Assembly (NCBI GenBank): GCA_963921425.1
Contig: OY992836.1
Span: 20,377,889 to 20,441,888, forward strand
Direction of reading: 5' to 3'
DNA length: 64,000 nucleotides
Source: Dryas octopetala
Lineage: Eukaryota > Streptophyta > Magnoliopsida > Rosales > Rosaceae
The position numbers and the translations under genes are program-made. Below the pieces are notes generated by a model. That model saw only the letters and a program-made list of their open reading frames with translations, searched no databases and was not told the origin of the DNA. Of the stretch, positions 1 through 12,500 are shown piece by piece (within the stretch, counting starts at the first letter, position 1; the number at the start of each line of letters is the position of its first letter).

Positions 1-2064
1 CAAAAATGCATCATAATACAGTTGATGATGGAGGCTTATATCTTGGGGCAATATACTTTTCCATGGTTATTATTCTTTTTAATGGCTTTACGGAGGTGCC
101 AATGTTGGTGGCCAAGCTTCCAGTGCTTTACAAGCATAGGGACTTACACTTCTACCCAAGCTGGGTCTATACCCTTCCTTCTTGGGTCTTGAGTATTCCA
201 TCTTCACTTATAGAGTCTGGTTTCTGGGTGGCAGTTACATACTATGTCATTGGATATGATCCTGCAATTAGTAGGTAAATTGTACATTTCCTTGGAATTA
301 TGCATGAATTGTGAAAGTTGTCTAGGGATGAAATTCTGAGGTAAAATTTTGAATCTGCAGATTTTTGGGGCAGTTCCTGTTATATTTCCTTCTGCACCAG
401 ATGTCCATAGCTCTCTTCCGTGTTATGGGATCCTTGGGTCGAAATATGATAGTTGCCAACACCTTTGGATCCTTTGCTATGTTGGTTGTAATGGCTCTTG
501 GAGGGTACATCATCTCGAGAGGTAAAACTAAATTTTGTTTATGTCTATTTGTTTCTGATTTGATCTCATACTTTTATTCATTTCCATATTCAATTTTGAC
601 AGATCGTATACCAAAGTGGTGGATTTGGGGTTTCTGGTTTTCTCCTTTGATGTATGCTCAAAATGCAGCTTCAGTAAATGAATTCCTTGGACATTCCTGG
701 GATAAGGTAATTGTGGATTATTTTGTCATTCATGATAGGGATATATGGAGGCTTTGTACTGAGTAAAACTAACCATAAATTATATTTGAGTTGCCTTTGG
801 TAACAAAAATGGATATCTTTATCTTTTCATTGGATTTTTTTTTTTCCTTTATGAATTTTCAACTAAACCATTGGCATCCTCTAACATAACATTATGTTAG
901 ATGAAAAAAATTATTGAAATTTTGATTAATTTTAATTATTTGCATTAACTTTTAACAAAATTCCGCACTATATAGGATATTTACTTCAAGATATCTCTTT
1001 ATTGAGTTACTGTCTAGGATTCTATTCAAAAACCTTATTTTTTTTTGTTGTTGTTATTTTTGTAGAGAATTGGGAACCAGACAAGCTTTTCATTAGGTGA
1101 GGCATTACTAAAAGCACGCAGTTTGTTTCCAGAGAGTTACTGGTATTGGATTGGTGCTGGTGCTTTGCTTGGATATACAGTTTTGTTCAATGTGCTATTC
1201 ACATTCTTCCTCGCTTACCTTAACCGTAAGTCATTTCTGTTCACAATTTTCCTTCCGGTGCTGCATGTAGCCAAACAAAATTAGTAAAGAAAGAAAGCTA
1301 ATTGAGTTGATTTCAATATACGCTACAGCATTGGGGAAGCAACAAGCTGTGGTCTCTAAGGAAGAGCTGCAAGAGAGAGAAAGGAGAAGAAAAGGAGAAA
1401 GTGCCGTTATTGAGCTGAGACAGTTCTTGCAGCATTCAGAATCATTAAGTGGTCTGTAAATTGATTTTGTTTTTGTACATAACTACGCATTAGTCTGAGT
1501 CAGTGTCTAAATTCTTGCTCATCTTCTAAGCAGGAAAATATTTTAAGCAAAGAGGAATGGTGCTGCCATTTCAACCACTTTCCATGTCTTTCAGCAATAT
1601 CAATTACTACGTGGATGTCCCTCTGGTGAGTCTTTAACACTTTTCATTTGTGCCATCTATATTGGGAAACGTGTTGACTATATTTTTCTGATCCAAGTAC
1701 AACTGCAGGAACTGAAACAGCAGGGAATTCAAGAAGATAGATTGCAGCTGTTGGTTGATGTCACTGGAGCATTCAGGCCTGGGGTGCTTACAGCATTGGT
1801 TGGAGTAAGTGGTGCTGGGAAAACCACCCTCATGGATGTATTAGCAGGTCGAAAAACTGGTGGGATCATAGAAGGGAGCATTAATATATCCGGTTATCCA
1901 AAAAGACAAGAAACATTTGCAAGAATTTCTGGTTACTGTGAGCAGAGTGATGTTCATTCCCCCTGCTTGACTGTTCTGGAATCACTTCTCTTCTCTGCTT
2001 GGCTTCGGTTACCATCAAATGTTGACTTGGAGACACAGAAGGTATTCACATAAAATGCTTTGCT

Positions 2065-2098
<34 letters not shown>

Positions 2099-4793
2099 TC
2101 TTTATCATAAGATGATTTCATCATCTGAAGGGTTGAAAAAAATTCAGGCTTTTGTAGAGGAGGTGATGGAGCTTGTGGAGCTCACTCCATTAAGTGGGGC
2201 ATTGGTTGGTCTACCAGGGGTAGATGGTTTGTCAACAGAACAACGTAAAAGGCTAACAATAGCTGTCGAGCTGGTCGCTAACCCTTCCATAGTATTCATG
2301 GATGAGCCCACATCAGGGTTGGATGCACGGTCTGCCGCTATTGTAATGAGGACTGTGAGGAATATAGTCAATACTGGACGAACTATAGTGTGCACAATCC
2401 ACCAGCCTAGCATAGACATATTTGAATCCTTTGATGAGGTAGTTTCTCTCTCTCTCTCTCTGTGTATATACATACATATAACTATTTGCTAATTAGGTCT
2501 TTAAATGAAGACGTTTTTCTTGTTTTCTTTATCAAATACGAATGGTTGAGAACAAAGATGCATGTCACCCTGTATGTGTCTCATTCATATCTAATCCAAA
2601 GGTAGAAATGTGCCCTCTTTAAAGACCTTATTAGAGAATAACTATATTACACCTTTACAGTGTAAAAGCAGCTTATTATATTAGCTGAGTGTTCCTATAG
2701 CTTTAATACCATGATTGATCCTCCCATAATCTCATCTGTCATTGCAGCTTCTGTTTATGAAGCGAGGAGGAGAGCTCATATATGCTGGTCCACTTGGTCC
2801 CAGGTCTTGTGAACTCATCAAGTATTTTGAGGTCAGATCATGCATGCCAGTATATCATTTAGAATATGTGATAAAGGGTAATGGTTATGACTGTCAACTT
2901 AAATGTATAAATATTTATTTCTGCAGGCAGTCGAAGGGGTGCCAGAGATCAGGCCTGGATATAATCCTGCTGCGTGGATGCTTGATGTTACTTCTTCATT
3001 TGAAGAAAGCCGTCTGGGGGTGGATTTTGCAGAAATTTACCGAAGATCTAATTTGTTTCAGTATGAACACTTCTCCATGAAGCTGTGTTGCTTTTATACG
3101 TAACTATCTGCTTCCTTATCTAACAATGCTGTCTGCCTTTGTTTCAGACATAATAAACAGTTGATTGAAAGCCTAAGCAAGCCAAGTACCAATTCTAAAG
3201 AATTAAACTTCCCAACCAAGTATTCTCAGGCATTTTTTGAACAATTTCTCACTTGTCTTTGGAAGCAAAATCTGTCTTATTGGCGAAATCCACAGTACAC
3301 TGCAGTTCGCTTCTTCTACACTGTCATCATCTCATTGATGCTAGGAACAATTTGTTGGAGATTTGGGGCTAAGAGGTTTCCTTCTTTTCCTTAATGTTTT
3401 TTACTTCATCATAACTCTATAATGGAACTGATCATCTTGAGATCAGTTGCTCCTTTTCTGTAGAGGGAATTAGTATGACATTCTCTGCATGCTCCTAAAT
3501 ATTTTGTTCTATAAATTTTGTGTCGTTGGATTGGAGTTTTGTCCAATGGTCTTCATTCTTCAGTGCCTGATAGTATAATCAGAAACAGTTAACATTTGAT
3601 CATCAAGTTCTAATTCAAACCCATGGTGGATGATCTTTGACATCCTTAGTCAAACAGGAAGCTAGATCAAAAGCTCTTTTGCATGGAAGCAATTGAATTT
3701 AATGGATTTTAAAATTCTATAAATACTTGATTTTTCTTTGCTTTCTCTCTTATTTTCTTAACCCTTTTGCCTAGATATCTATCTGCATGACTGTATCATT
3801 AGGCTCTCTCTGTGACATGATTCTTTTTCTCTTTACAGGGAGACCCAGCAGGATTTATTAAATGCCATGGGATCCATGTATGCAGCAATCCTATTTAGTG
3901 GAATCACCAATGCCACTGCTGTACAACCTGTAGTTTCTATAGAAAGATTTGTCTCATATCGAGAAAGAGCTGCCGGGATGTACTCAGCTTTACCATTTGC
4001 ATTTGCTCAGGTTTACCTTTATTATGTTAAACCCACTTTTCCTAATACCCTGGTATTCCTAAAGGTTATCTTATGTATTGATCTCGTGTGCAGGTCGTAA
4101 TAGAGTTCCCTTACGTGTTTGCACAAGCGATTATCTACTGCACAATTTTCTACTCTACGGCTGCATTTGAATGGAGTGTTTTGAAGTTTGTTTGGTACAT
4201 ATTCTTTATGTATTTCACAATGCTATACTTCACCTTCTATGGAATGATGACAACAGCTGTCACACCAAATCATAATGTGGCTGCCATAATTGCTGCTCCA
4301 TTTTATATGTTATGGAACCTTTTTAGCGGCTTTATGATTCCTCACAAGGTAATGGAAGCGACTGCTCTCTTTCTTTAGAATTATAGTTTGCTTGATCTGA
4401 CATGCATACCTTAAAATTATACTAATGTAGTTTGTAAAATGCCATCTAAAGCATAGATGAAAGTACTGATACATTGAGCAAGTCTCACTAATTCAATAAC
4501 TTCTTAATCCACTTGTTCAGAGAATTCCAATATGGTGGAGATGGTATTACTGGGCAAACCCTGTAGCCTGGAGTCTGTATGGCCTCTTGGTTTCACAGTA
4601 CGGTGACGATGATAGTCTTTTGAAGCTAGCAGATGGAAATAATACCATGCCTATAAGGCAGTTTCTCAAAGTCGTATTCGGGTACAGGCATGATTTTCTG
4701 GGTATAGCCGGCATTATGGTGGTTGGTTTCTGCGTGTTTTTCGCTATCATTTTTGCCTTTGCCATAAAATCATTCAACTTCCAAAGGAGATGA
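1..4793 (+). CDS. ABCG32: ABCG32/PEC1-like full-size ABCG (PDR) transporter, 5' part outside the window
   Basis: Plasma-membrane half-repeat ABC exporter; the ABCG32/PEC1 clade exports cutin precursors for the cuticle. Visible are the first transmembrane domain's end ([10 protein letters not shown] start of the visible part) and the whole second NBD-TMD. Exons by GT-AG and protein continuity: 1-274, 361-521, 603-706, 1066-1225, 1329-1451, 1534-1625, 1709-2041, 2148-2438, 2748-2831, 2927-3060, 3148-3375, 3839-4010, 4094-4348, 4521-4793. NBD2 has Walker [11 protein letters not shown], signature [10 protein letters not shown], Walker [13 protein letters not shown] and H-loop [16 protein letters not shown], so it should be ATPase competent. 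The C-terminal TMD holds [22 protein letters not shown] and ends NFQRR, the end I recall for ABCG32. No frameshift or stop seen. Intron 2042-2147 holds a ~30-T run. The first NBD and start lie upstream of the window. Assignment to ABCG32 rather than another PDR is from close recalled similarity. Confidence 0.93.
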
Positions 4794-5059
4794 CAAGGCA
4801 GATTTGTATACAATTACTTCAGTTTCTGGAATCATCGAATGTATGTCAAGTATATGATCAGCTTCACAATGCAGTGTATAGCTACACGATTATATTGAGC
4901 AAATCCTTTGTTCTAGAGTGCAGATAACAGCTAGTAACTAGCTGGAATTTTTATGTGTAAACTAATTACATGATTCAGTATTAACTGTTTGTGTTTACAA
5001 AATTTATAATGTTGTAAAGTTGCATATTCTTGGCATGTGAACATTCCTTCTAATTAGTG

Positions 5060-5065
5060 AATAAA
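5060..5065 (+). terminator. AATAAA polyadenylation signal of the ABCG gene
   Basis: Canonical AATAAA 267 bp after the ABCG stop codon, in an AT-rich 3' UTR, followed by T-rich and GT-rich sequence. Position and orientation fit the transporter transcript; no other gene on this strand could use it. Confidence 0.5.
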
Positions 5066-5977
5066 GTGCATTCCTTTTGTGCTTTGTTTTCTAAGATTTT
5101 GTTTTGTCAAATATATGGATATATATTTTTTCACTAAGATGTGTGTTCCTGGAAGCAACTCTGAATTGAAAGCTAGCTAGAACCTTGACACTCATATCTG
5201 ATTGATGCCATGCTTTGAAATTAAAGCTAGCATTGCATGTAGAAGGTAACTGTGTTTATTTTCTCGTGCGCACTAAAGACTATGAATAAAACTCACATGT
5301 AACAGATAGGAGATAGAAATTTGAAAGCTTTTTCAAAGGCCACACATGGTGCTGTACCTTGATTTTTCTCTGTGTACTGACAACAGGAGTACAGGACAAG
5401 AAACAAGCAGCCAGAGAGGAAGGTCCAACTGATCATAAAATTAATGATGTGGGAAGCATGAAGCACATGTACTTGCTGATTGAGAATAAGGTAGGTCCCG
5501 AAACTCTGCTCAGAAGTTATGATAATGGATGAAAAGGCCATGTGTGTCCAAGTCTTTTCAGCCTCATAAGTGCACTTACTCCATCTGTGCATTGAAGGGA
5601 CTGTCCTCAATCCTCATATTTCAACATTTTCTCTTACAGGGAAAGAACTCAGAATAAGAAAAACAACTAGGTGACTAGCTGATACACATGTACTGCTTCC
5701 AAATTAAAGAAGACAACTCATTCAATTTCTCAAACCGACTTTCATAGTGTAAGGTTCAAAATGGTCAAATGTGAGAAAAAAGGATGCATTGATTTTAATA
5801 TTATTAGCTTAATCCACATTATTAATTGGCTTTTTCTCTCTGGTGATATATAATCTTGCTTAGCTTATTCTCAACCAAATATCTTAACTAATGAACAAAA
5901 AATTGCACATGGGTATAGTATAACTGTATAAGTGTGTGTTTCTCATTGTTGCACTCTTTAACCACTTTGTAATACCA

Positions 5978-6059
5978 ACAAACTATTTAATTTAGTGGTG
6001 TTTCTTTTCTCAATGTTAGAAGATATTCCAAATTCGACTCTCCCTCTCCCTGATAAAAA
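5978..6059 (+). mobile_element. Short SINE-like retroposon, copy 1
   Basis: An 82-bp insert with a tRNA-type B-box-like stretch (ATTCGACTCTCC), a CT-rich tail and an A-run, flanked by the 8-bp direct repeat AACCACTT (5970-5977 and 6060-6067). It aligns over most of its length with the insert at 46244-46324 (shared TTAATTTAGT start region, TTCGA B-box core, ATAAAAAA end), which supports a small dispersed family. The flanking repeat is short, so single-copy confidence is moderate. Confidence 0.45.
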
Positions 6060-6288
6060 AACCACTTATAACATGCGAGAATCTACCCATATATACATTA
6101 TATCCAATTCCCCAAATTTAATTGCCCCACCCCCTGTTAGAAAAAAGAAAAGCTACTTGTAACATTAATTGTCCTACATGTGGATGCTATGCCACATTGC
6201 CACCCTATACAAAGTGTCTGAAGCCAGTCACTCTATTTAGACACCAAGTGCCCTGAAACTCTGAAAGGTTCTCACCCCCAGAATTTAG

Positions 6289-6299
6289 TATATATATTT
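6289..6299 (+). promoter_or_regulatory. TATA box of GA3ox
   Basis: TATATATATTT about 190 bp upstream of the GA3ox ATG, in an otherwise C-rich stretch and followed by CT-rich leader sequence (GCTCTCTCTCCT, CTCTCTCTCACTCTC). The position gives a 5' UTR of roughly 160 nt. No experimental start is known. Confidence 0.5.
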
Positions 6300-6451
6300 C
6301 TGCATACAAAAAAGACAAGGGTCAGGAGCTCTCTCTCCTAGCTCACAAACAGACAAAAGACAAAAAGCCATCCCTCTCTCTCACTCTCCCCTATATCAAC
6401 CCACAAGCAACTTAATATTTCATTTTCAGCAACAATATATGTATTACCAGA

Positions 6452-6480
6452 ATTAGTAGTACTAGTGTACTACTACTAAT
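6452..6480 (+). promoter_or_regulatory. Inverted repeat in the GA3ox 5' leader
   Basis: TTAGTAGTAC and GTACTACTACTAA face each other across a four-base loop (TAGT) just 7 bp before the first ATG. In the transcript this would form a short stem directly in front of the start codon. The arms are built of TAG/TAC repeats, so a simple-repeat origin is possible. Confidence 0.45.
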
Positions 6481-6487
6481 GCTCTAA

Positions 6488-9051
6488 ATGCCCATTTGCC
6501 CAAAAATCATGAATTCAATCTCAGAATCCTTCAAAACCAACCCCATCAACCTCTCCCACATCATCCCACTAGACTTCAACTCCGTCCTCACATTACCCGA
6601 CTCCCACACCTGGTCCCCCTCCCCGACCCACCCATTCACCGAGTCCGTACCCATCATCGACCTACTCGACCCGAATGCAGTTTCTCTAATCCGACGCGCC
6701 TGTGAGAAATGGGGCGTCTTCCAAGTCACCAACCACGGTATTCCCGCGGACCTAATCAAAGAAGCGGAGCTCCAAACCCGCCGGCTCTTCTCGCTCCCCA
6801 GAGACCGAAAACTCCTAGCCCTCCGGGCACCGGAGGGCTTCACCGGGTACGGGCAGGCCCGCATTTCGAACAACTTCCCGAAGCTGATGTGGTCGGAGGG
6901 TTTCTCGATCATGGGGTCTCCGCTGGAGCACGCTCGCCAACTTTGGCCACATCACCACGCCCACTTCTGGTACGTGCAGTGAATACATATATAATGCATG
7001 ACCTGCGTGTCAGGTTAGCGATTCTTGATTGACTTGACTGTCAGGAACAATTAGTAGATATAATAAATAACGATATTTTTATATTTGTAAAGTAAAATAT
7101 TAAAAATATGTACTCATTTTTATATTTATAAGGCAAAATATTAATAATATTTACTTATATTATAATAAATAAATTGATTAAACCATGAGATAATGTCTCG
7201 TTATAAGATATAGGAAAGCAGTGGGTTTTTGGGAAACTACTGAGGCTAAATTGGTAATTAAAATACGTTATGATCGATGGGAATGAAATGTGGCGGGCGT
7301 CAGTGGTCTAGAACTTAGCTTAAGCATACACGTGGATTAGTACATGCATGCTGATAATCGAAAACCCATGGGATGATCTATCTAAAGATTTTAAACTCCA
7401 AAATCCTTACATAAATTTATAGATTTCTTCATATATTTGATTAGAATCAATGCGGAAGGTTTAATGACTAATTTTTTTTTTAAATTTCTGGGTACAATTA
7501 TACTAGAATCTTCCTAAAAGTAAGGTCTAATTAATCATCTGAATAAAATTTTATAATCAAACCAAATTTTTAACAAAATTTAACATAAATAAATATTTAT
7601 TAATCAAAACATACAATAACACAAGAACAAAAAATTGGATAAGTGATATAAATTTTTGGGCTAACTTTTGAGTTAAGGACAAAAAAAATTGGGCTAAAAC
7701 TCAATAAATTAGACTAAATAACTCTTAATTGGGTGGACTATATATAAACTTTGTCTAAAACATACATAATATTGGTATTTTTACACAAAAGCTACCGGGG
7801 CTATAAACCATGGTAGCCTTGGATGTAGTTCCGCCCATGATTAGAATGGTCCCAAATTCCCAATTTTAAAAGCTTTTTCTATGTCGATTTACTATGTTGT
7901 TAGACAGTCAATTTAAACTTTATATTGGAACCAAAATTTTCACATAATCAATCATTCAAATTATGAATCTAATGGTATATCTATGTTCTAGGAAGAAAAA
8001 TATAACGTATGATTTCTAATATATACAAAGTTAACCGCATGCAACACTAGGATACTAGAACTTTTGACATTTACTATGCACGATTGATTTCCATGGAACT
8101 CAATCCTTAAATTCTTATGCAGCCGCCAAACTAATGCTTGATATGATTAACTTGGTGGATATAGCCTACGGGCATGGAATTGTTAAATTGTCTGTTTCCC
8201 AAAATTAGTTATACAGCTACAGCCATGGATGTTTCAATTCCATTAGTTTCACCGATCCCTTGGTTCATATCAGGACATAGTGCACCTCTCTAAGACATAC
8301 ATATCTAAAAGCTTAAATTAATAATGCAGTTGTACTAGTTAATGCATGTGTAAACTTAGGCCCATTACTCGCATATTTGTGTTATTCCAAGTATGTCTGT
8401 GTGGATTTTCAGTCTAGGTCTAAGATGGTGGGCTATTCATGCAGCAATATAATGGAAGAGTACCAAAAGGAGATGAAGGGACTATCTGCGAGAATGATAG
8501 GGCTGATGCTTGGATCATTGGGCTTAAACTATGAAGATCTTAAATGGGCCGAGCCCAAAAACAGATGCAGATATCCGCAGGCCTTGCTTCAATTGAACTC
8601 GTACCCGGTCTGTCCAGACCCAAGCCAGGCCATGGGCTTAGCTCCTCACACAGACTCCTCATTGCTCACTTTGCTCAACCAAAGCAGTACAAGCGGCTTG
8701 CAAGTCCTTGTGGATGGGATTTGGTGGGTGCCGGTGCACCCCACCACCGGTGCACTTATAGTCAATGTTGGGGATCTGATGCACATACTATCCAACGGAC
8801 AGTTTAAGAGTGCATTGCATCGTGCGGTTGTCAACAAGATACACCATCGCATCTCGATCGCATACTTCTACGGCCCACCACGGGACGTGAAGGTTTCGCC
8901 GTTGATGAAGTTGATTGACTGTGATCATCCTCCTCTCTATCGTCCGGTAACTTGGAAGGAATACCTTGATGCCAAGGCAACGCATTTCAACAAGGCTCTT
9001 GGATTAATCAAGAACGACCTACACCCTCTACTTCTTGCTGCCCATAACTGA
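6488..9051 (+). CDS. GA3OX: Gibberellin 3-beta-dioxygenase (GA3-oxidase)
   Basis: 2-oxoglutarate/Fe(II) dioxygenase that 3-beta-hydroxylates GA9/GA20 to bioactive GA4/GA1, the last activation step. Two exons, 6488-6969 and 8445-9051, joined in phase give 362 aa, the usual GA3ox length with the single intron expected in this family. The junction restores ...HHHAHFCNIMEEYQKEM, matching the family's CDIVEEYEEHM region. DIOX_N is in exon 1 (IPADL, GYGQARISN, MWSEGFSIMGSP). The 2OG-FeII core in exon 2 has HTD (about H229, D231), ALHRA histidine (about 285) and RIS (R about 295), plus ALQLNSYPVCP and THFNKALG. A second ATG at 6509 has A at -3 and would give 355 aa; the true start is open. The 1475-bp intron is AT-rich and shows no recognised insert. 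Exon 1 is markedly C-rich compared with exon 2. Which GA3ox paralog it is cannot be told. Confidence 0.95.
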
Positions 9052-9533
9052 TATATCAACGACTACAACTATACAAGTTTCAGTTCATTTTCCTCTGTCC
9101 AATTGTCCATGTAAATATGGAAGGGCTAACCGGGTATCATAAGTTCATAACTCAGAACTCTGGCTATCTTTGCTATCATAACTCATTACTTTTGATTTCC
9201 AAGGGTAAGTAGTAAATAATTGAACATCACACTGCTTGAGCCTTGAGGTTTCGTCTAACAAAAAGATCATTCACATTATAAGCCTTGGTAAGTTCAAAAG
9301 CAATTATATTGATCGAGTTTGTTCTTACATCACAGTTAGCTTTGGTGCAAGAAAACTCTCCCATTTCTCCTTTACCTTGAGTTACAAGTTATAACTAGGA
9401 CTGGGTTAAGATCTAAAACCCATGTTCTGTACCATTCAGTGACTAATATAAACAACTACCAAAAGCATCTATTTCTAACTCTTTCTGGATATTTGTGATG
9501 TAGAAGATAAACCATTTTCAAGATGAAACTATG
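9052..9533. other. Convergent intergenic region GA3ox / LEUNIG
   Basis: Space between two converging genes, holding both 3' UTRs. AT-rich without repeats or ORFs that I can recognise. Nothing else is seen in it. Confidence 0.6.
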
Positions 9534-12500
9534 CTACTTCCAGAGCTTGACACACTTGTCATGGCTAGCTGAAGCTATCAAACCGTTAGCACTTGATACC
9601 GCCAAAGAAGATACAAGGTTGTCATGCGCACGTAGAGTCATTGTCTTGTTCTCGGTCATGTTCCAAAGCTCCAAAGTCTGAATTCCCTCAATTTCACATA
9701 AAAAACAAAACCTCATTAAATAAGAGCAAGTCATCACATAGTAAGTTCACATCTATTATACTTTTTTAAACGAAATTGCAAAAGAAATGTAGAGCAGTTA
9801 TGACTTGCCTCATAACAGCCGATGATCAAAAGTGAAGGATAAGTCGGATGGAAAACGCATGTATTAAATTTGTTGCCAGAACAGCTCAACTCATGAACGA
9901 ATTCCCCTTTGCAACTGGAGCCAACCGTCCACACTCTAACCAAGTCATCACTCACAGATGCTAGATACTCACCTGAAGGATCCCAGCACACAGAATGGAC
10001 AAGGTTTTTATGACCCTACAATGATAGAGCAGTTATGACTTTTTCACATCAATTTCTTGAAAACAAACATGTAAAAATTGCATCTATCTGGTATAAACAC
10101 TATTCAAGCCAGAACGTGGATACCAGAACTACTGTCCATTCCCAATGACTGAAAATTAATACCAAACATAATAAACTGTAATGGATGGTTCACAACAAAC
10201 CTGTAATTTAAGCCTGCAAACTTGGGTCTCTACGTCAAGTATGGATACAAAATTATCTGCTGCAGCTGCAAGATTCCTTCCATGACGAGGTTGAAACCTC
10301 ATATGAGTTGCACCACCCTGACAAAAATAGGGGGAATATTATTAAATCCCGAAGGATGGCTAAACTGAGAAACATAATTCTGTTATTCTATATAGTGCAG
10401 AGAATAAATACCATGTTTTTATACCTTGAAAACTCCAGCACAACTACCATTCTTGATACTCCAATATCTTATCTCACTATTGTTATCACAAGAGCAGAGA
10501 AGGTCTTCTTGACTAGGGTGAAAATCCAGTGACATAACAGTTGTAGAATGTCCCGTAAAAGTACGAAGTGAAAAGCCAGGCTGCACAACATTTTATGTAT
10601 TCATTACATAGATCACATAAGAAAGGAAAGTTCAGTAATTAATCAGTAGTAATGCATTGAACTGGAAAACATTCAAACCATCACAGGTCACACCCAAAAT
10701 AACATCAAGGCTTATTAGCACAATTACCCCTTGAAACTATAGTTTCGTCTCACTTCACCCCCTTAAAGTTTATTGTCCCAGTTTACCCCCTGTAAGTTTC
10801 CTTTATGTCTCACATAACCCAAAACCGTTAAGTCCATCCACTGTTTGAATTGTTGACATGGCGTCTACATGGCAGGGGGTAAATTGACGGACTTGACGGT
10901 TTCGGGTTATGTGAGACACGAGAGAAACTTATAGGGGGTAAATTGAGACAATCAACTTTAAGGGGGTAAAGTGAGATGAAATTATAGTTTTAGGGGGTAA
11001 ATATGTAAATAAGCCTAACATCAATAGCATGGAACATCAGGCCATTTACCAGGTTTGCCATATTATAAAAAATATCACTGCTTCCATATTGACATTGATC
11101 AGCAATGACCACAACGAAGAAATACTTCTTGTTATGTTGTTTTAAATTTAGACACACAAGCATACATGATAGCATTCACTACATGGCATGAACCTAGGAA
11201 TTGAGTAGGGCAGTCAAAGGTCAATCCCCTGACAAGTTGATACAAATATGATCTTGAAAAAACAATAGTGCATTGACCATGAAAAAGAAAAGAACATATT
11301 GACTAACATTATCAGCATCCCAAACCCTGACAGTTCTGTCAGCAGAAGATGTAGCAAGCCTTGACATGCTAGGACTAAAACGAACATCAGTTATCCATTG
11401 AGAATGCTCTTCAAGCGTAGACTTTACGGTGAAGGATTCTGTGCACCACAATACAGCCTGCGCCATAAAAGCATCAAGCAAACATGACTAATCTTTGTTT
11501 CTAGAAACCATAAAATTAATTGAAACAGTATCAAAACTTCTACCATTCATATTTGCAGCCTTTTTTCTTTCTTAGAAAAAAAAAATTGATAATATTTGTA
11601 TACAAATTTCAATCTACCTAGGGTCCTAGTGCTCACCTTTCGGTCATGCCCACCTGTGGCAAGTGACTTTCCATCTGATGAGAAGTGACAACATTCAACT
11701 TTACTTGTACTTGCAGGAATAAGCTGGACTTCAGTAAAGTTAAAGCCTAATTTCATGAAGAAAAGGTTAAGGCCTTCTGTTATATTTCTAGAATTATATA
11801 AACCAAAACATACACCTTGTGACAATTAACAAAGGATATCAGTGTCAGACCAATATAAAAGATTAAAAGTCAGCATTCATCCTACCTTTGCTGACATCCG
11901 CACACCGAGCAACTCTATCTCTAGGGTCAACATCATCATGTGATAAGAACGACTCAACATTATCCTCTAAAGATCCATCATCCACAAAACGGTCCATGTC
12001 AGTCTGCAATATATAGCCTCGTTACTGACTGCCAAATGAAATGCTAGGAACAATTCTTCACAAGTAAACAGTCTTTAATTCCTCACAAAAGGTACATTAA
12101 CTGTAATATCACATATAAGGCAAGCCTCTAAAAGCATGTTATGCTTATACCTGCTGCAAAAGACTTGGACGATTCAAACTCACGATCTACCAACAGGGAG
12201 AAAAGTGGAAATGTGGTTAACATTTCTGGATCCAATGTATTAAGCACATTAGTGAATACCTCAGCGACTCAGACACACTGTAGTCCTTACCAATAATTGC
12301 TACTAAATGGAGCAGAGACAGTAAGAAAATAAGGACACATTTCAACTTTCAACTTTCTAACACCTTGAGGAGGAAAACCCCTCTATTCTCTTCTTTCTAG
12401 GATATTGCACTCTTTATGGGTTAAAAATCAGAAAGAAAAGCAATTGGACCCACTAAAGCAACAAACAGGGAGAAATATTAGGATGATCAGATGATTTAGA

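Larger units (their letters stand above)
4794..6288. other. 3' UTR of ABCG gene and upstream region of GA3ox
   Basis: About 270 bp of probable 3' UTR, then AT-rich intergenic DNA. Contains one SINE-like insert (5978-6059, separate entry). A 105-codon minus-strand ORF at 5293-5610 has no recognisable motif and I do not call it. From about 6120 the sequence grades into the GA3ox promoter. Confidence 0.6.

Noticed and set aside
5293..5610. 105-codon minus-strand ORF
   Set aside because: No motif, no promoter or splice context, between two well-defined genes.
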